From Acetobacteraceae bacterium (GTDB lineage Bacteria; Pseudomonadota; Alphaproteobacteria; Acetobacterales; Acetobacteraceae), in assembly GCA_027482245.1 (NCBI GenBank), contig JAIXWG010000052.1:62001-126000 (forward strand): DNA of 64,000 bases, in the 5' to 3' direction. The position numbers and the translations under genes were made by a program. Below the pieces are notes generated by a model. That model made no database searches. It was not told the origin of the DNA and saw only the letters and a program-made list of their open reading frames with translations. Positions 45,662-53,875 of this stretch are shown in pieces. Position 1 is the first letter of the stretch. The number at the start of each line of letters is the position of its first letter.

Positions 45662-46420
45662 TCACGCCGGCGGCAGCCGCAGCGCGCCGTCGAGGCGGAT
45701 CGTCTCCCCGTTCAGCAGCGGGTTGGCGGTGATGGCCAGGACGAGGTCGGCATATTCGCCAGGCCGGCCGAGGCGGGAGGGGAAGAGGGGCATCTTCCCC
45801 AGGCTCTCCCGCGCCTCCTCCGTCAGCGTGTCCATCAGCGGCGTGTGGAACAGCCCCGGCGCGATGGTCACCACGCGCACGCCGAATTTCGCGAGTTCCC
45901 GCGCCGCCGGCAGCGTCAGCCCGACGATGCCGCCCTTGGAGGCGCTGTAGGCGCATTGCCCGATCTGGCCCTCATAGGCCGCGATGGAGGCGGTCGCGAC
46001 GACCAAGCCGCGCTCCCCATTCGGCAGCGGCGCATTCGCCGTCATGCGCGCGGCGGCAAGCCGCAGCAGGTTGAAGGTGCCGATCAGGTTCACGCGCACC
46101 ACACGCTCGAACAGCGCCAGGTCATGCGGGCCGTTGCGGCCGGCGACGCGGGCGGCCGGCGCGATGCCGGCGCAGGCGACGGCGAGGCGGAGCGGCGCCA
46201 GCGCGGCCGCGGCCTCCACGGCGCGCGCGACCGGTGCTTCCTCCGCCACGTCACCCGCCACGGCCACGCCGCCGATCCGCGCCGCCACGGCCTCCGCGGC
46301 CGCCTGGTTGATGTCCATCACGACGACCTTGGCGCCGGCGGCGGCCAGCGCCTCCGCCGTTGCGGCGCCGAGGCCGGATGCGCCGCCGGTGACGACGGCC
46401 GATGCGCCCTGCAGATCCAT
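45662..46420 (-). CDS. SDR-family 3-hydroxyacyl-CoA dehydrogenase-like enzyme
   Basis: A 252-residue short-chain dehydrogenase resembling type 2 3-hydroxyacyl-CoA dehydrogenases (HSD17B10-like). The cofactor motif TGGASGLG sits at the N-terminus, NAD preference is suggested by VVVMDINQ, and the catalytic Ser-Tyr-Lys set is in ATASIAAYEGQIGQCAYSASK. It follows the enoyl-CoA hydratase with overlap of the stop and a possible GTG start at 46426; the ATG at 46420 matches family N-termini better. In this setting it should oxidise a 3-hydroxy-3-arylpropanoyl-CoA to the 3-keto ester; this is inference from neighbours. Confidence 0.88.
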   Translation of the reverse strand: MDLQGASAVVTGGASGLGAATAEALAAAGAKVVVMDINQAAAEAVAARIGGVAVAGDVAEEAPVARAVEAAAALAPLRLAVACAGIAPAARVAGRNGPHDLALFERVVRVNLIGTFNLLRLAAARMTANAPLPNGERGLVVATASIAAYEGQIGQCAYSASKGGIVGLTLPAARELAKFGVRVVTIAPGLFHTPLMDTLTEEARESLGKMPLFPSRLGRPGEYADLVLAITANPLLNGETIRLDGALRLPPA

Positions 46421-46422
46421 GA

Positions 46423-47196
46423 TCACTGTTCCCCCGCCTTGGCCGCCCGCTTCTCCAGGAAGGCGGCGAGGCCAGCCTGCGCCTCCGGCCCCGTCTGCGC
46501 CATGGCCGCCATCATGCTCTCGACGAAGAGGCCGTCCTCCTCGCTCATGTCCTGGATGCGGGGCAGGGCCTGGAGCACGCCCATCACCGTCAGCGGCGCC
46601 ATCGTCGCGACCTTCTCGGCCAGCTCGCCCGCCTTGGCCGGCGCGGCGCCCGCTTCGGTGACATAGGTGACGAGGCCCGCGCGCTCCGCCGCCGCCGCAT
46701 CCAGCGCGCGGCCTGTCAGCATCATGTCCGCCATCCGGCCGGCGCCGATCAGGCGGGCGACATGCACGGAGGCGCCACCGCCCACGAAGATGCCGCGCGT
46801 GCCCTCCGGCAGGGCGAAGAAGGCGGTGCTGTCGGCGACGCGGATATGGCAGGCGGCGGCCAGTTCCAGGCCCCCGCCGACGCAGGCGCCATGGATGGCG
46901 GCGATGGCGGGGATCCGCCCCGTGCGGATGCGCCGGAACACCGCGTGCCAGCCGCGGGAATGGTGGAAGACCTCCTCCGCCGTGCGGGCCTTGTGCTCGC
47001 CAAGGTCGAGGCCGGCGGAGAAGCAGGGGCCATGGCCCTGCATGATGATCGCCCGCGCGGCGCGCTGCGCCTCCACCACGGCGGCGTCCAGCGCCTCCAG
47101 CAGCGCATCGCTGATGGCGTTGCGCTTGGCCGGCCGGTTCAGCGCGATGCGGGCGATGGTGCCGCTGATGTCGAGGGTGACGAGGGCCTCGTCCAC
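46423..47196 (-). CDS. Enoyl-CoA hydratase/isomerase (crotonase) family protein
   Basis: A 257-residue crotonase with the oxyanion-hole segments FSAGLDLGEHK and GACVGGGLELAAACHIRVAD and a glutamate in ALPEGTRG matching the first catalytic Glu. The second catalytic position appears to be Asp (GRMADMML) in my alignment. It does not look like a feruloyl-CoA hydratase-lyase, so simple hydration of an aryl-enoyl-CoA is favoured. It starts with GTG behind AAGGGG. A perfect palindromic operator lies 16 bases upstream of the start. First gene of the leftward pair with the SDR. Confidence 0.88.
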   Translation of the reverse strand: MDEALVTLDISGTIARIALNRPAKRNAISDALLEALDAAVVEAQRAARAIIMQGHGPCFSAGLDLGEHKARTAEEVFHHSRGWHAVFRRIRTGRIPAIAAIHGACVGGGLELAAACHIRVADSTAFFALPEGTRGIFVGGGASVHVARLIGAGRMADMMLTGRALDAAAAERAGLVTYVTEAGAAPAKAGELAEKVATMAPLTVMGVLQALPRIQDMSEEDGLFVESMMAAMAQTGPEAQAGLAAFLEKRAAKAGEQ

Positions 47197-47211
47197 GGGC
47201 GTTTCCCCTTA

Positions 47212-47226
47212 GTTATGTCGCATAAC
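47212..47226. promoter_or_regulatory. MarR-type operator, copy 1 (upstream of hydratase-SDR pair)
   Basis: GTTATG-TCG-CATAAC, a perfect 6+6-bp palindrome with 3-base centre, 16 bases upstream of the hydratase start codon. The core TTATG-N3-CATAA recurs at 47801 and 52503, and only in regulatory gaps around the MarR gene and its likely targets. Confidence 0.75.
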
Positions 47227-47263
47227 GATAAAGGGCCGCGCCGGTGGGGGCAAGGGCGGGCGG

Positions 47264-47734
47264 TCAGCCCCGGGCCAGCAGCCGCAGCGCGTTGATCAGC
47301 GTCGCGTGTTCCTCCGGCGTCATGCCCTCCGCCAGCTGCCGCTCCACCTCCGCCTCCGCCACCTTGCCGCGCTTCAGCAGCGCCCGGCCGGCCGGGGTGA
47401 TCTGCAGCAGGTTGGCGCGGCGGTTGCCCTCCTCCTCCGCCCGCTTCAGCAGCCCCTCCTCCTCCAGCGACGCCAGCAGCACCGTCAGGTTGGAGGGCTT
47501 GATGCGCAGCGCCTCCGCCAGCACGCCCTGGCGGATCGCGGGGTTCACTTCCAGCATCAGCAGCACGGCCAGTCGCCCGGGCGTCAGGCCCAGCGGCGAC
47601 ATGGTGCGGTGGAAGGTCTCGAAGGCGGTCTGCTGCGCCAGCCGCAGCCGGAAGCCGAGCTTGGTGTCGAGGGGCGAGAGGTCGGGCGCCTCGGCGGGCG
47701 CGGCCGCGCTGGCCTGGCGGCGGGGCTTGGGCAT
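47264..47734 (-). CDS. MarR-family transcriptional regulator
   Basis: A 156-residue winged-helix regulator. Residues about 50-115 form the MarR DNA-binding domain (LAVLLMLEVNPAIRQGVLAEALRIKPSNLTVLLASLEEEGL and the wing EEGNRRANLLQITPAG). Terminal helices (20-45 and 120-155) form the dimer interface. It is divergent from the feruloyl-CoA-synthase-like gene. MarR proteins of hydroxycinnamate pathways (FerC-, CouR-type) respond to the CoA thioester; the same is likely here. Three palindromic sites nearby are its probable operators. Confidence 0.9.
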   Translation of the reverse strand: MPKPRRQASAAAPAEAPDLSPLDTKLGFRLRLAQQTAFETFHRTMSPLGLTPGRLAVLLMLEVNPAIRQGVLAEALRIKPSNLTVLLASLEEEGLLKRAEEEGNRRANLLQITPAGRALLKRGKVAEAEVERQLAEGMTPEEHATLINALRLLARG

Positions 47735-47776
47735 GGGTTTCGCTTATAAGGCCTGGACCGCATCGCGGAAGGGGCC

Positions 47777-47805
47777 TTGGAAGCGATCCGGGACCATACT
47801 ATTAT
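47777..47805 (+). promoter_or_regulatory. Predicted sigma-70 promoter of the CoA-ligase operon
   Basis: TTGGAA (47777-47782), a 17-base spacer and TATTAT (47800-47805) form a good housekeeping-type promoter ahead of the rightward ligase operon, in otherwise GC-rich DNA. The -10 hexamer is overlapped by the palindromic operator at 47801, a typical layout for repression by blocking polymerase. Confidence 0.55.
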
Positions 47806-47815
47806 GGCACATAAC
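47801..47815. promoter_or_regulatory. MarR-type operator, copy 2 (MarR/CoA-ligase divergent gap)
   Basis: ATTATG-GCA-CATAAC, with core TTATG-N3-CATAA perfectly palindromic. It lies 37 bases upstream of the CoA ligase start and 67 bases from the marR-type gene start, over a predicted -10 box, so it could control both directions. Confidence 0.75.
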
Positions 47816-47851
47816 AATTCAGGACGCCGTCCGCCGGCGCCGGAGGAGAGG

Positions 47852-49711
47852 ATGTCCACCACCATCGCCCCGCCTTTGGCGCCTGGCCGCCGTCGTCTGG
47901 GCGCCGCCCCCGTGCGGTTCGAAGCCCGGGCGGATGGCGCTCTGCTGGTCACGCCCGTCCCGCAACTCGGCCCCTATCCGCGCCGCCTGACCGAACGGCT
48001 GGAGCACCACGCGGCGCTGGCGCCTGACCGCACGCTGATCGCGAAGCGGAACAAGGCCGCCGGCGGCGAGTGGCACCGCATCACCTATGGCGCGATGCTG
48101 GCCAAGGTGCGGGCGGTGGGCCAGGCGCTGCTGGACCGCGGCCTGTCGGCCGACCGGCCGCTGGTCTTCCTGTCCGGCAATTGCCTGGACCAGGCCGTGC
48201 TGACGCTGGCGGCGCTGCATGTCGGCGTGCCGGTGGCGCCCGTCTCCCCCTCCTACGCCCTCCTCGCCAAGGATTTCCAGAAGCTGCGCCACTGCCTGGC
48301 GCTGCTGACGCCGGGCCTCGTCTTCGCGAATGACGGCGCGCGCTTCGGCGATGCCATCGCGGCGGTGGTGCCGGAGGATGTGGAACTGCTGGTCAGCGTG
48401 AACCCGCCGCCGGGCCGCGCCGTGACGATGATGGAGCAGCTGCTGGCCACAACGCCGGGCCGCGCGGTGGAGGAAGCCGCTGCCTCCGTCGATCCCGATG
48501 CGCCGGCAAAGATCCTGTTCACCTCGGGCTCCACGGGGCAGCCCAAGGGCGTGATCAACACGCAGCGCATGATCTGCTCCAACCAGCAGATGCTGCTGGA
48601 GGCCTTCCCCTTCATGGGGGAGGAACCGCCCGTGCTGCTGGACTGGCTGCCCTGGCACCACACCTTCGGCGGCAACCACAACATCGGCATCTGCGTCTAC
48701 AATGGCGGCACGATGTACATGGATGACGGCCGCCCGGTGCCCGGCGGCTATGGCGAATCGCTCCGCAACCTGCGGGAGATCGCGACCAGCATCCACTTCA
48801 ACGTTCCCCGCGGCTTCGAGGAACTGGTGCATCACCTGCGGGAGGATGCCGCGCTCCGCCGCATCTTCTTCAGTCGCCTCCACATGATGTTCTACTCGGC
48901 CGCCGGCCTGCCGCAGCATATCTGGAACGAGCTGGACCGGATGGCGCTGGCGGAGCGCGGCCACACCATACCGATGATCACCGGCCTGGGTGCGACGGAG
49001 ACCGCGCCCTTCGCCGTCTGCGTGCGGGAGGAATTCTCGGAGTCCGGCGCGGTCGGGCTGCCGGTGCCGGGGCTTTCCATGAAGCTCGCGCCCGTCGCGG
49101 GGAAGATGGAGGCGCGGGTGAAGGGCCCCTCCATCACGCCGGGCTACTGGCGGAACCCGGAGGCGACCGCCAAGGCCTTCGACGAGGAAGGCTACTACTG
49201 CTTCGGCGATGCGCTGGTGCCGCTCGATCCCCAGGACCTGCACAAGGGGTTCCGCTTCGACGGCCGCATCACGGAAGACTTCAAGATGGCGACCGGCACC
49301 TGGGTCAGCGTCGGCCCGCTGCGGGCGAAGCTGGTGGCGGCCCTCGCGCCCTATGTGAAGGACGCGGTGATCGCGGGCGTCGATCGCGACTTCCTGGCCG
49401 CCATCCTGCTGCCGGAGCCCGAGGCGGTCGCGACGCTGGTGCCGAAGGGGGAGGACCCCGCGACGCATCCCGCGCTGCGCGCCGCGCTGGCCGAAAAGCT
49501 CGCGGCACTCGGCGCCACCGCCACCGGATCGTCCCAGCGCATCGCCCGCGCCGCGCTGCTGACGGCGCCGCTCTCCCTCGATGCCGGCGAGATCACGGAC
49601 AAGGGCTCCATCAACCAGCGCGCCGTGCTGGCCGCACGCGCGGCGCTGGTGGAGGACCTCTACGCCGATCCGCCGCCGCCCCTCGTCATCGTCACCCCGG
49701 AGCTGTCATGA
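47852..49711 (+). CDS. Feruloyl-CoA synthase-like acyl-CoA ligase (AMP-binding)
   Basis: A 619-residue ANL-superfamily ligase that should activate a hydroxycinnamic acid with ATP and CoA. The adenylate motif [15 protein letters not shown] (near residue 222) and the following [10 protein letters not shown] are typical of feruloyl-CoA synthases, as are [15 protein letters not shown] and the C-terminal [30 protein letters not shown]. The start at 47852 sits directly behind GGAGGAGAGG; an upstream ATG at 47777 falls in the promoter. First gene of an operon with thiolase (4-base overlap) and thioesterase. Ferulate, p-coumarate or caffeate are candidate substrates. Confidence 0.9.
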   Translation: MSTTIAPPLAPGRRRLGAAPVRFEARADGALLVTPVPQLGPYPRRLTERLEHHAALAPDRTLIAKRNKAAGGEWHRITYGAMLAKVRAVGQALLDRGLSADRPLVFLSGNCLDQAVLTLAALHVGVPVAPVSPSYALLAKDFQKLRHCLALLTPGLVFANDGARFGDAIAAVVPEDVELLVSVNPPPGRAVTMMEQLLATTPGRAVEEAAASVDPDAPAKILFTSGSTGQPKGVINTQRMICSNQQMLLEAFPFMGEEPPVLLDWLPWHHTFGGNHNIGICVYNGGTMYMDDGRPVPGGYGESLRNLREIATSIHFNVPRGFEELVHHLREDAALRRIFFSRLHMMFYSAAGLPQHIWNELDRMALAERGHTIPMITGLGATETAPFAVCVREEFSESGAVGLPVPGLSMKLAPVAGKMEARVKGPSITPGYWRNPEATAKAFDEEGYYCFGDALVPLDPQDLHKGFRFDGRITEDFKMATGTWVSVGPLRAKLVAALAPYVKDAVIAGVDRDFLAAILLPEPEAVATLVPKGEDPATHPALRAALAEKLAALGATATGSSQRIARAALLTAPLSLDAGEITDKGSINQRAVLAARAALVEDLYADPPPPLVIVTPELS

Positions 49712-50937
49712 CCGCGCTGATCAATGAATGGCGGGACGCCTGGCTGCTCGCCGGTGCCCGCACGCCCTTCGCGGACCTGGGTGGGCCGCTCGGGCTCGTC
49801 TCGCCCATCGACCTCGGCATCAAGGCGGCGCGTGCCGCCATTGGCAAGGCGGGGATCGACGCCGCCGAGATCGGGCATGTCGTCGCGGGCTCCGTCGCGC
49901 AGGCGAGCTTCGACGCCTACATGCTGCCCCGCCATGTCGGGCTCTATGCGGGGGTGCGGGAGGAAGTGCCGGCGCTGCTGGTGCAGCGCGTCTGCGGCAC
50001 GGGGATCGAGGCGCTGGCCCAGGGCGCCAATGCCGTGGAGCGGCAGGGCGCGGGCGTCTCTCTCTGCGTCGGTGCGGAGAGCATGAGCCGCAACCCCATC
50101 GCCTCCTACACCCACCGCAACGGCTTCACGCTGGGTGCGCCGGTCGAGTTCAAGGATTTCCTGTGGGAGGCGCTGCTCGACCCCGCCTGCGGGCTGAGCA
50201 TGGGCGGCACGGCGGAGGAGCTGGCGAAGCGGCACGGGATTTCGCGCGCCGAGGTCGACGCCTTCGCCGCCCGCAGCTTCGACCGCGCGCTGGCGGCGCG
50301 GGAGGCCGGCTTCTTCGACGAGGAGGTCGTGCCCGTCACCAGCGAGACCTTCTCCCGCGAGCGCCTGGCGAATCGCGGCATCGCGCTGTCCCGCCGCACG
50401 CCGTCGGTCGATGCCGACACGCATCCCCGGCCGTCGCCGGTGGAAACATTGGCGAAGATCCGGCCGGCCTTCGGCGGCGTGCAGACCGGCGGCAATTCCT
50501 CCGCCGTGGTGGACGGTGCCGCGGCGGCGCTGGTGTGCAGCGGGGATTTCGCGAAGGGGCGCGCGCCGCTCGCGCGGCTGGTGGCGTCCGCGGCGGTGGG
50601 CTGCCCTCCGGCGATCATGGGCATCGGGCCGGTGCCGGCCATCCAGGCGCTGCTGACGCGGACGGGCCTGACGCTCGACCAGATCGACCTCATCGAGATC
50701 AACGAGGCCTTCGGCGCGCAGGTGATGGCGTGCTCCCGCGCGCTGGGCCTCGATGAGTCGAAGCTCAACGCGCATGGCGGCGCCATCGCGATCGGTCATC
50801 CGCTGGCGGCGACGGGCATCCGGCTGGCGGTCACCTGCGCGCGCGGGCTGAAGCGGCGCGGCGGGCGCTACGGCATCGCCTCCGCCTGCATCGGCGGCGG
50901 GCAGGGCATCGCGCTGCTGATCGAGGTCGTATCGTGA
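49708..50937 (+). CDS. Thiolase family acyl-CoA acyltransferase
   Basis: A 409-residue thiolase with all catalytic elements: nucleophile Cys96 in QRVCGTGIEAL, INEAFGAQV, the histidine in GGAIAIGHPLAATG and the C-terminal cysteine in SACIGGGQG. In this operon it would cleave a 3-keto-3-arylpropanoyl-CoA to acetyl-CoA and aroyl-CoA. It overlaps the ligase and thioesterase genes by 4 bases on each side, indicating coupled expression. Length is normal. Confidence 0.92.
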   Translation: MTALINEWRDAWLLAGARTPFADLGGPLGLVSPIDLGIKAARAAIGKAGIDAAEIGHVVAGSVAQASFDAYMLPRHVGLYAGVREEVPALLVQRVCGTGIEALAQGANAVERQGAGVSLCVGAESMSRNPIASYTHRNGFTLGAPVEFKDFLWEALLDPACGLSMGGTAEELAKRHGISRAEVDAFAARSFDRALAAREAGFFDEEVVPVTSETFSRERLANRGIALSRRTPSVDADTHPRPSPVETLAKIRPAFGGVQTGGNSSAVVDGAAAALVCSGDFAKGRAPLARLVASAAVGCPPAIMGIGPVPAIQALLTRTGLTLDQIDLIEINEAFGAQVMACSRALGLDESKLNAHGGAIAIGHPLAATGIRLAVTCARGLKRRGGRYGIASACIGGGQGIALLIEVVS

Positions 50938-51362
50938 CCGCGCTGGTGAACAGGCGCCCCGTGACGATCGAGTGGGGCGATTGCGACCCCGCGGGGATCG
51001 TCTTCTACCCCCGCTACTTCGCGATCTTTGATGCCTGCACCGCGGCGCTGTTCCAGGCGGCGCTCGGCATGCCGAAGATCCAGTGGACCGAGAAGTTCGG
51101 GATCGTCGGCATCCCGATGGTGGATACCCGCGGCAAGTTTGCCGTGCCCTCCGCCTATGGCGACGAGGTGGTGGTCGAAAGCCGCATCACCGCCTTTCGC
51201 CGATCCTCCTTCGATGTCGAGCACCGGCTGCTGAAGGCGGATGGCGCGCTGGGGGTGGAGGGATTCGAGACCCGCGTCTGGGTGGCGCGGGACCCGAACA
51301 ACCCGAAGGGCATCAAGGCGGCGCCGATCCCGGCGGAGGTTGTGTCGGCGTTTGGGGGGTAG
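50934..51362 (+). CDS. 4-hydroxybenzoyl-CoA-type thioesterase (hotdog fold)
   Basis: A 142-residue hotdog-fold thioesterase of the Pseudomonas 4-hydroxybenzoyl-CoA type. The signature IEWGDCDPAGIVFYPRYF near the N-terminus places Asp16 at the catalytic aspartate (Asp17 in the Pseudomonas enzyme). It would release the aromatic acid (for example vanillate or 4-hydroxybenzoate) from aroyl-CoA made by the thiolase. Last gene of the ligase-thiolase-thioesterase operon; the two-hairpin repeat follows its stop directly. Confidence 0.92.
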   Translation: MTALVNRRPVTIEWGDCDPAGIVFYPRYFAIFDACTAALFQAALGMPKIQWTEKFGIVGIPMVDTRGKFAVPSAYGDEVVVESRITAFRRSSFDVEHRLLKADGALGVEGFETRVWVARDPNNPKGIKAAPIPAEVVSAFGG

Positions 51363-51449
51363 GCTGCGTAACGCGAGCAGACCCCCACCCTGACCAGCCT
51401 TCGGCGTTGCGGCAGCGCCGCAACCCCCCGTAAGCACGGGGGAGGGAAC
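51363..51449. repeat. Two-hairpin intergenic repeat, copy 2 (inverted relative to copy 1)
   Basis: On the minus strand this reads like the copy at 9872-9948. The stems here are GTTGCGGC-AGC-GCCGCAAC (51406-51424) and CCCCCGT-AAGC-ACGGGGG (51425-51442). Three pairs differ from copy 1 yet remain paired. It lies between the convergent thioesterase and TTT receptor genes. A terminator role at convergent ends is likely. Confidence 0.75.
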
Positions 51450-51460
51450 AGTTTCGTCAA

Positions 51461-52453
51461 TCATGTCTCCGGCTGGAAGCCGCTCGCGCGCACGACCGGG
51501 CCCCAGAGGTCGCGGTCGTGGCGGATGCGGGCGGCGAATTCCTCCGGGCCCTGGACGGTCGGCTGGAATTCCAGCCGGTCCAGCACCTGGCGCACCTCCT
51601 CCGTCCGCACCGCCGCCTGCACGGCCTGGTGCAGCGCGGCGACGACCGGGGCCGGCGTGCGGGCAGGGGCGAAAAGGCCCATCCACTCGCTGATCGTGAG
51701 CGCCGGGTAGCCAGCCTCGGCCAGCGTCGGCACATCCGGCAGGCGGGGCAGGCGCGACTGGGAGGAGATGGCCAGGATGCGCACGCCCTGGCCGTGATGC
51801 GGCAGCAGGTCCGACACCACCGCCACCACCAGCGGGATGCGCGCCGCCAGCGCGTCCTGCACCGCCGGCGCCGCGCCACGATACGGCACGTGGTTGAGCC
51901 GCGCGCCGACCGCCCGGCCGATCATGTCACCCACGAAATGCGGGCCGGACCCGGCGCCCGGCGATCCATAGGGCACCTCCGCCGGCTGGGCGCGGAGCCA
52001 GGTGGTGAGGTCCGCCAGCGTCCGCGCGGGATGGCTCGCCGGCACCGCGACCGCGAAGGCGAAGTCGCAGAGGGTGCAGACCGGCACGAAATCGGCCAGC
52101 GCGTCGTAGCGCACCTCCCGCGGGAAGATGTGCGGCTGCAGCGTCATGACGCTGGCGGGGGTGACGAGCAGCGTCGTGCCATCCGGGTCCGCGGCCTTGG
52201 TGGCATCGACGGCCAGGCGGCCGGAGGCACCGGGCCGGTTGTCCACCAGCGCAGAGGGCGCGTAGGCGCCGCGCAGCCGTTCTGCATAGATGCGCGCGAC
52301 CAGGTCCGTGGGCCCGCCGGCGGCGAAGCCCACCAGCACGCGGGCAGGGCGCGACACGGCCTGGGCGCGGGCGCCCCTGGCCATGAAGGCGGTGGCGAAG
52401 GCCGGGATGGTGAGCGTGGCCAGGGCCGCGCGGCGGCCGATGCTGGTATCCAT
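51461..52453 (-). CDS. TTT (Bug/TctC) substrate-binding protein, paralogue A
   Basis: A 330-residue periplasmic receptor with signal peptide (GRRAALATLTIPAFATAF...GARAQ). Family marks are RPARVLVGFAAGGPTDLVAR, HVPYRGAAPAVQD and LPDVPTLAEAG. It is clearly a paralogue of the divergent receptor at 52587: both share LQPHxFPREVRYDAL and end in SGFQPE. The ATG at 52453 fits the signal peptide; the longer frame does not. It shares a 133-bp regulatory gap, holding a MarR-type operator 50 bases from this start, with the paralogue. An aromatic acid ligand is inferred from that operator. Confidence 0.92.
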   Translation of the reverse strand: MDTSIGRRAALATLTIPAFATAFMARGARAQAVSRPARVLVGFAAGGPTDLVARIYAERLRGAYAPSALVDNRPGASGRLAVDATKAADPDGTTLLVTPASVMTLQPHIFPREVRYDALADFVPVCTLCDFAFAVAVPASHPARTLADLTTWLRAQPAEVPYGSPGAGSGPHFVGDMIGRAVGARLNHVPYRGAAPAVQDALAARIPLVVAVVSDLLPHHGQGVRILAISSQSRLPRLPDVPTLAEAGYPALTISEWMGLFAPARTPAPVVAALHQAVQAAVRTEEVRQVLDRLEFQPTVQGPEEFAARIRHDRDLWGPVVRASGFQPET

Positions 52454-52502
52454 GGTCCTGTTACCCCCCTGCGGTGCCGATGCACCTTGCTTTGCTGGTA
52501 AA

Positions 52503-52517
52503 CTTATGGCGCATAAT
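52503..52517. promoter_or_regulatory. MarR-type operator, copy 3 (between divergent TTT receptors)
   Basis: CTTATG-GCG-CATAAT, core TTATG-N3-CATAA, is in the middle of the divergent gap between two paralogous receptors, 50 and 70 bases from their starts. It matches the two sites beside the MarR gene about 5 kb away. Confidence 0.7.
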
Positions 52518-52586
52518 GGTTGCATTCAAGCGGGATGTGGCGCGCTGGCGGCGCCGTCGTCCCGGAACGACAGGGAAGGAACCTCC

Positions 52587-53567
52587 ATGACCCTCATGCT
52601 GAAGCGGCGTGCATTGCTCGGTGCCCTGGCGCTGCCGGCCCTGACCGGCCTGGCGCGGGCGGAGGCGATCAACCGCCCGGCGCGGCTGATCGTGGGCTTC
52701 CCGCCGGGCGGGTCCAGCGACGTCGTGGCGCGGCTCTATGCGGAGAAGCTGCGCGGCCTCTACGCCCCCAACATCATCGTGGACGGCCGCGTCGGCGCTG
52801 CCGGGCGCATCGCGGTGGAGGCGGTGAAGGCCGGCGAGGCCGATGGCACCATCTTCCTGCAGACCCCCGCCTCCATGCTGACGCTGCAGCCGCACGTCTT
52901 CCCGCGGGAGGTGCGGTACGACGCGCTGACGGATTTGGTGCCGGTTTCCACCGTCTGCTCCTTCCCCTTCGCGCTCGCCGTGCCGGCGAACCATCCCGCG
53001 AAGACGCTGCCGGAACTCATCACCTGGATGAAGGCGCAGCGCGGCGAGGTGCCCTTCGCCTCCCCGGCCGCGGGATCGGCGCCGCATTTCCTCGGCGTGA
53101 TGTTCGGCAAGAAGATCGGCGTGCCGGTGACGCATGTGCCCTATCGCGGCGCGGTGCCGGCGGTGCAGGACCTGATCGGCGGGCGGCTGCCGATCTTCGT
53201 CGGCGTGCTGGGCGACGTCTCCCCCCAGCATGGCACGGGCGCGCGGATGCTGGCGGTGTCCTCCCCCCAGCGGAACCCGCGCTATCCGGATGTGCCGACC
53301 TTCGCGGAACTTGGCCACCCCGAGCTCGGCAAGGATGAGTGGTTCGGCGTGCTGCTGCCGGCCAACACCCCGGCGCCGATCGTCAACGGCCTGCACGCGG
53401 CGATCGTGCAGATCGCGCGGCAGCCGGACATGGTGGCGGCGCTGGACCGGCTGGAATACCTGCCCACCGTCTCCGCCAGCCCGGCCGAGTTCCGGGAGCG
53501 GATCGCGCGGGAGCGGGCGGAGTGGGGCCCCATCGTGCGGGAGAGCGGCTTCCAGCCGGAAAACTAA
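52587..53567 (+). CDS. TTT (Bug/TctC) substrate-binding protein, paralogue B
   Basis: A 326-residue periplasmic receptor: signal peptide (LKRRALLGALALPALTGLARAEA), RPARLIVGFPPGGSSDVVAR, HVPYRGAVPAVQDL and YPDVPTFAELG. Start at 52587 is supported by GGGAAGGA and the signal peptide; the frame is open from 52290 but that part covers the divergent gene. It is a head-to-head paralogue of the receptor at 51461 and shares its operator. No TctA/TctB genes are near, so it must use a permease encoded elsewhere or act as a sensor. Confidence 0.93.
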   Translation: MTLMLKRRALLGALALPALTGLARAEAINRPARLIVGFPPGGSSDVVARLYAEKLRGLYAPNIIVDGRVGAAGRIAVEAVKAGEADGTIFLQTPASMLTLQPHVFPREVRYDALTDLVPVSTVCSFPFALAVPANHPAKTLPELITWMKAQRGEVPFASPAAGSAPHFLGVMFGKKIGVPVTHVPYRGAVPAVQDLIGGRLPIFVGVLGDVSPQHGTGARMLAVSSPQRNPRYPDVPTFAELGHPELGKDEWFGVLLPANTPAPIVNGLHAAIVQIARQPDMVAALDRLEYLPTVSASPAEFRERIARERAEWGPIVRESGFQPEN

Positions 53568-53875
53568 ATGATTGCCCTCAGGCGCCGGGCGGCCCCTCCG
53601 GGGCCTTGGCTCGCCGCATAGGCGGCGGGCCGCGTTCCGGGACCCCATGCACGTTGCGAAGCAACGCGCATGGGCACCCGTCGCGGCCTCGGCCGACTTT
53701 GTCGGCCGCAAGCCGCGCGACCTTCGGCGAGGCGGTTCCTGCCTTGCCCCCGCCGCAGTCGTGCCCGCGCGGCGCCATGCGGCGGGAGCAAGGTTGAACG
53801 GAAGCGGGGTTGCATCCGCCCGCGCCCTCTGGGAAGGGTTGAGCGGGCGAGGTGTTCACGCCCGCGTGAGGCCCC
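53568..53875. other. Hairpin-rich 308-bp intergenic region, no gene seen
   Basis: No convincing coding frame. Strong inverted repeats are present. GGCCCC-TCC-GGGGCC lies at 53591-53605. A nested stem at 53644-53674 has arms CCCATGC and GCATGGG enclosing GTTGC-GAA-GCAAC. CGGCCGAC-TTT-GTCGGCCG lies at 53690-53708. They may form a terminator array after the TTT receptor, a structured RNA or a mobile intergenic repeat. Overlapping frames on both strands look like GC-driven artefacts. Confidence 0.5.
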
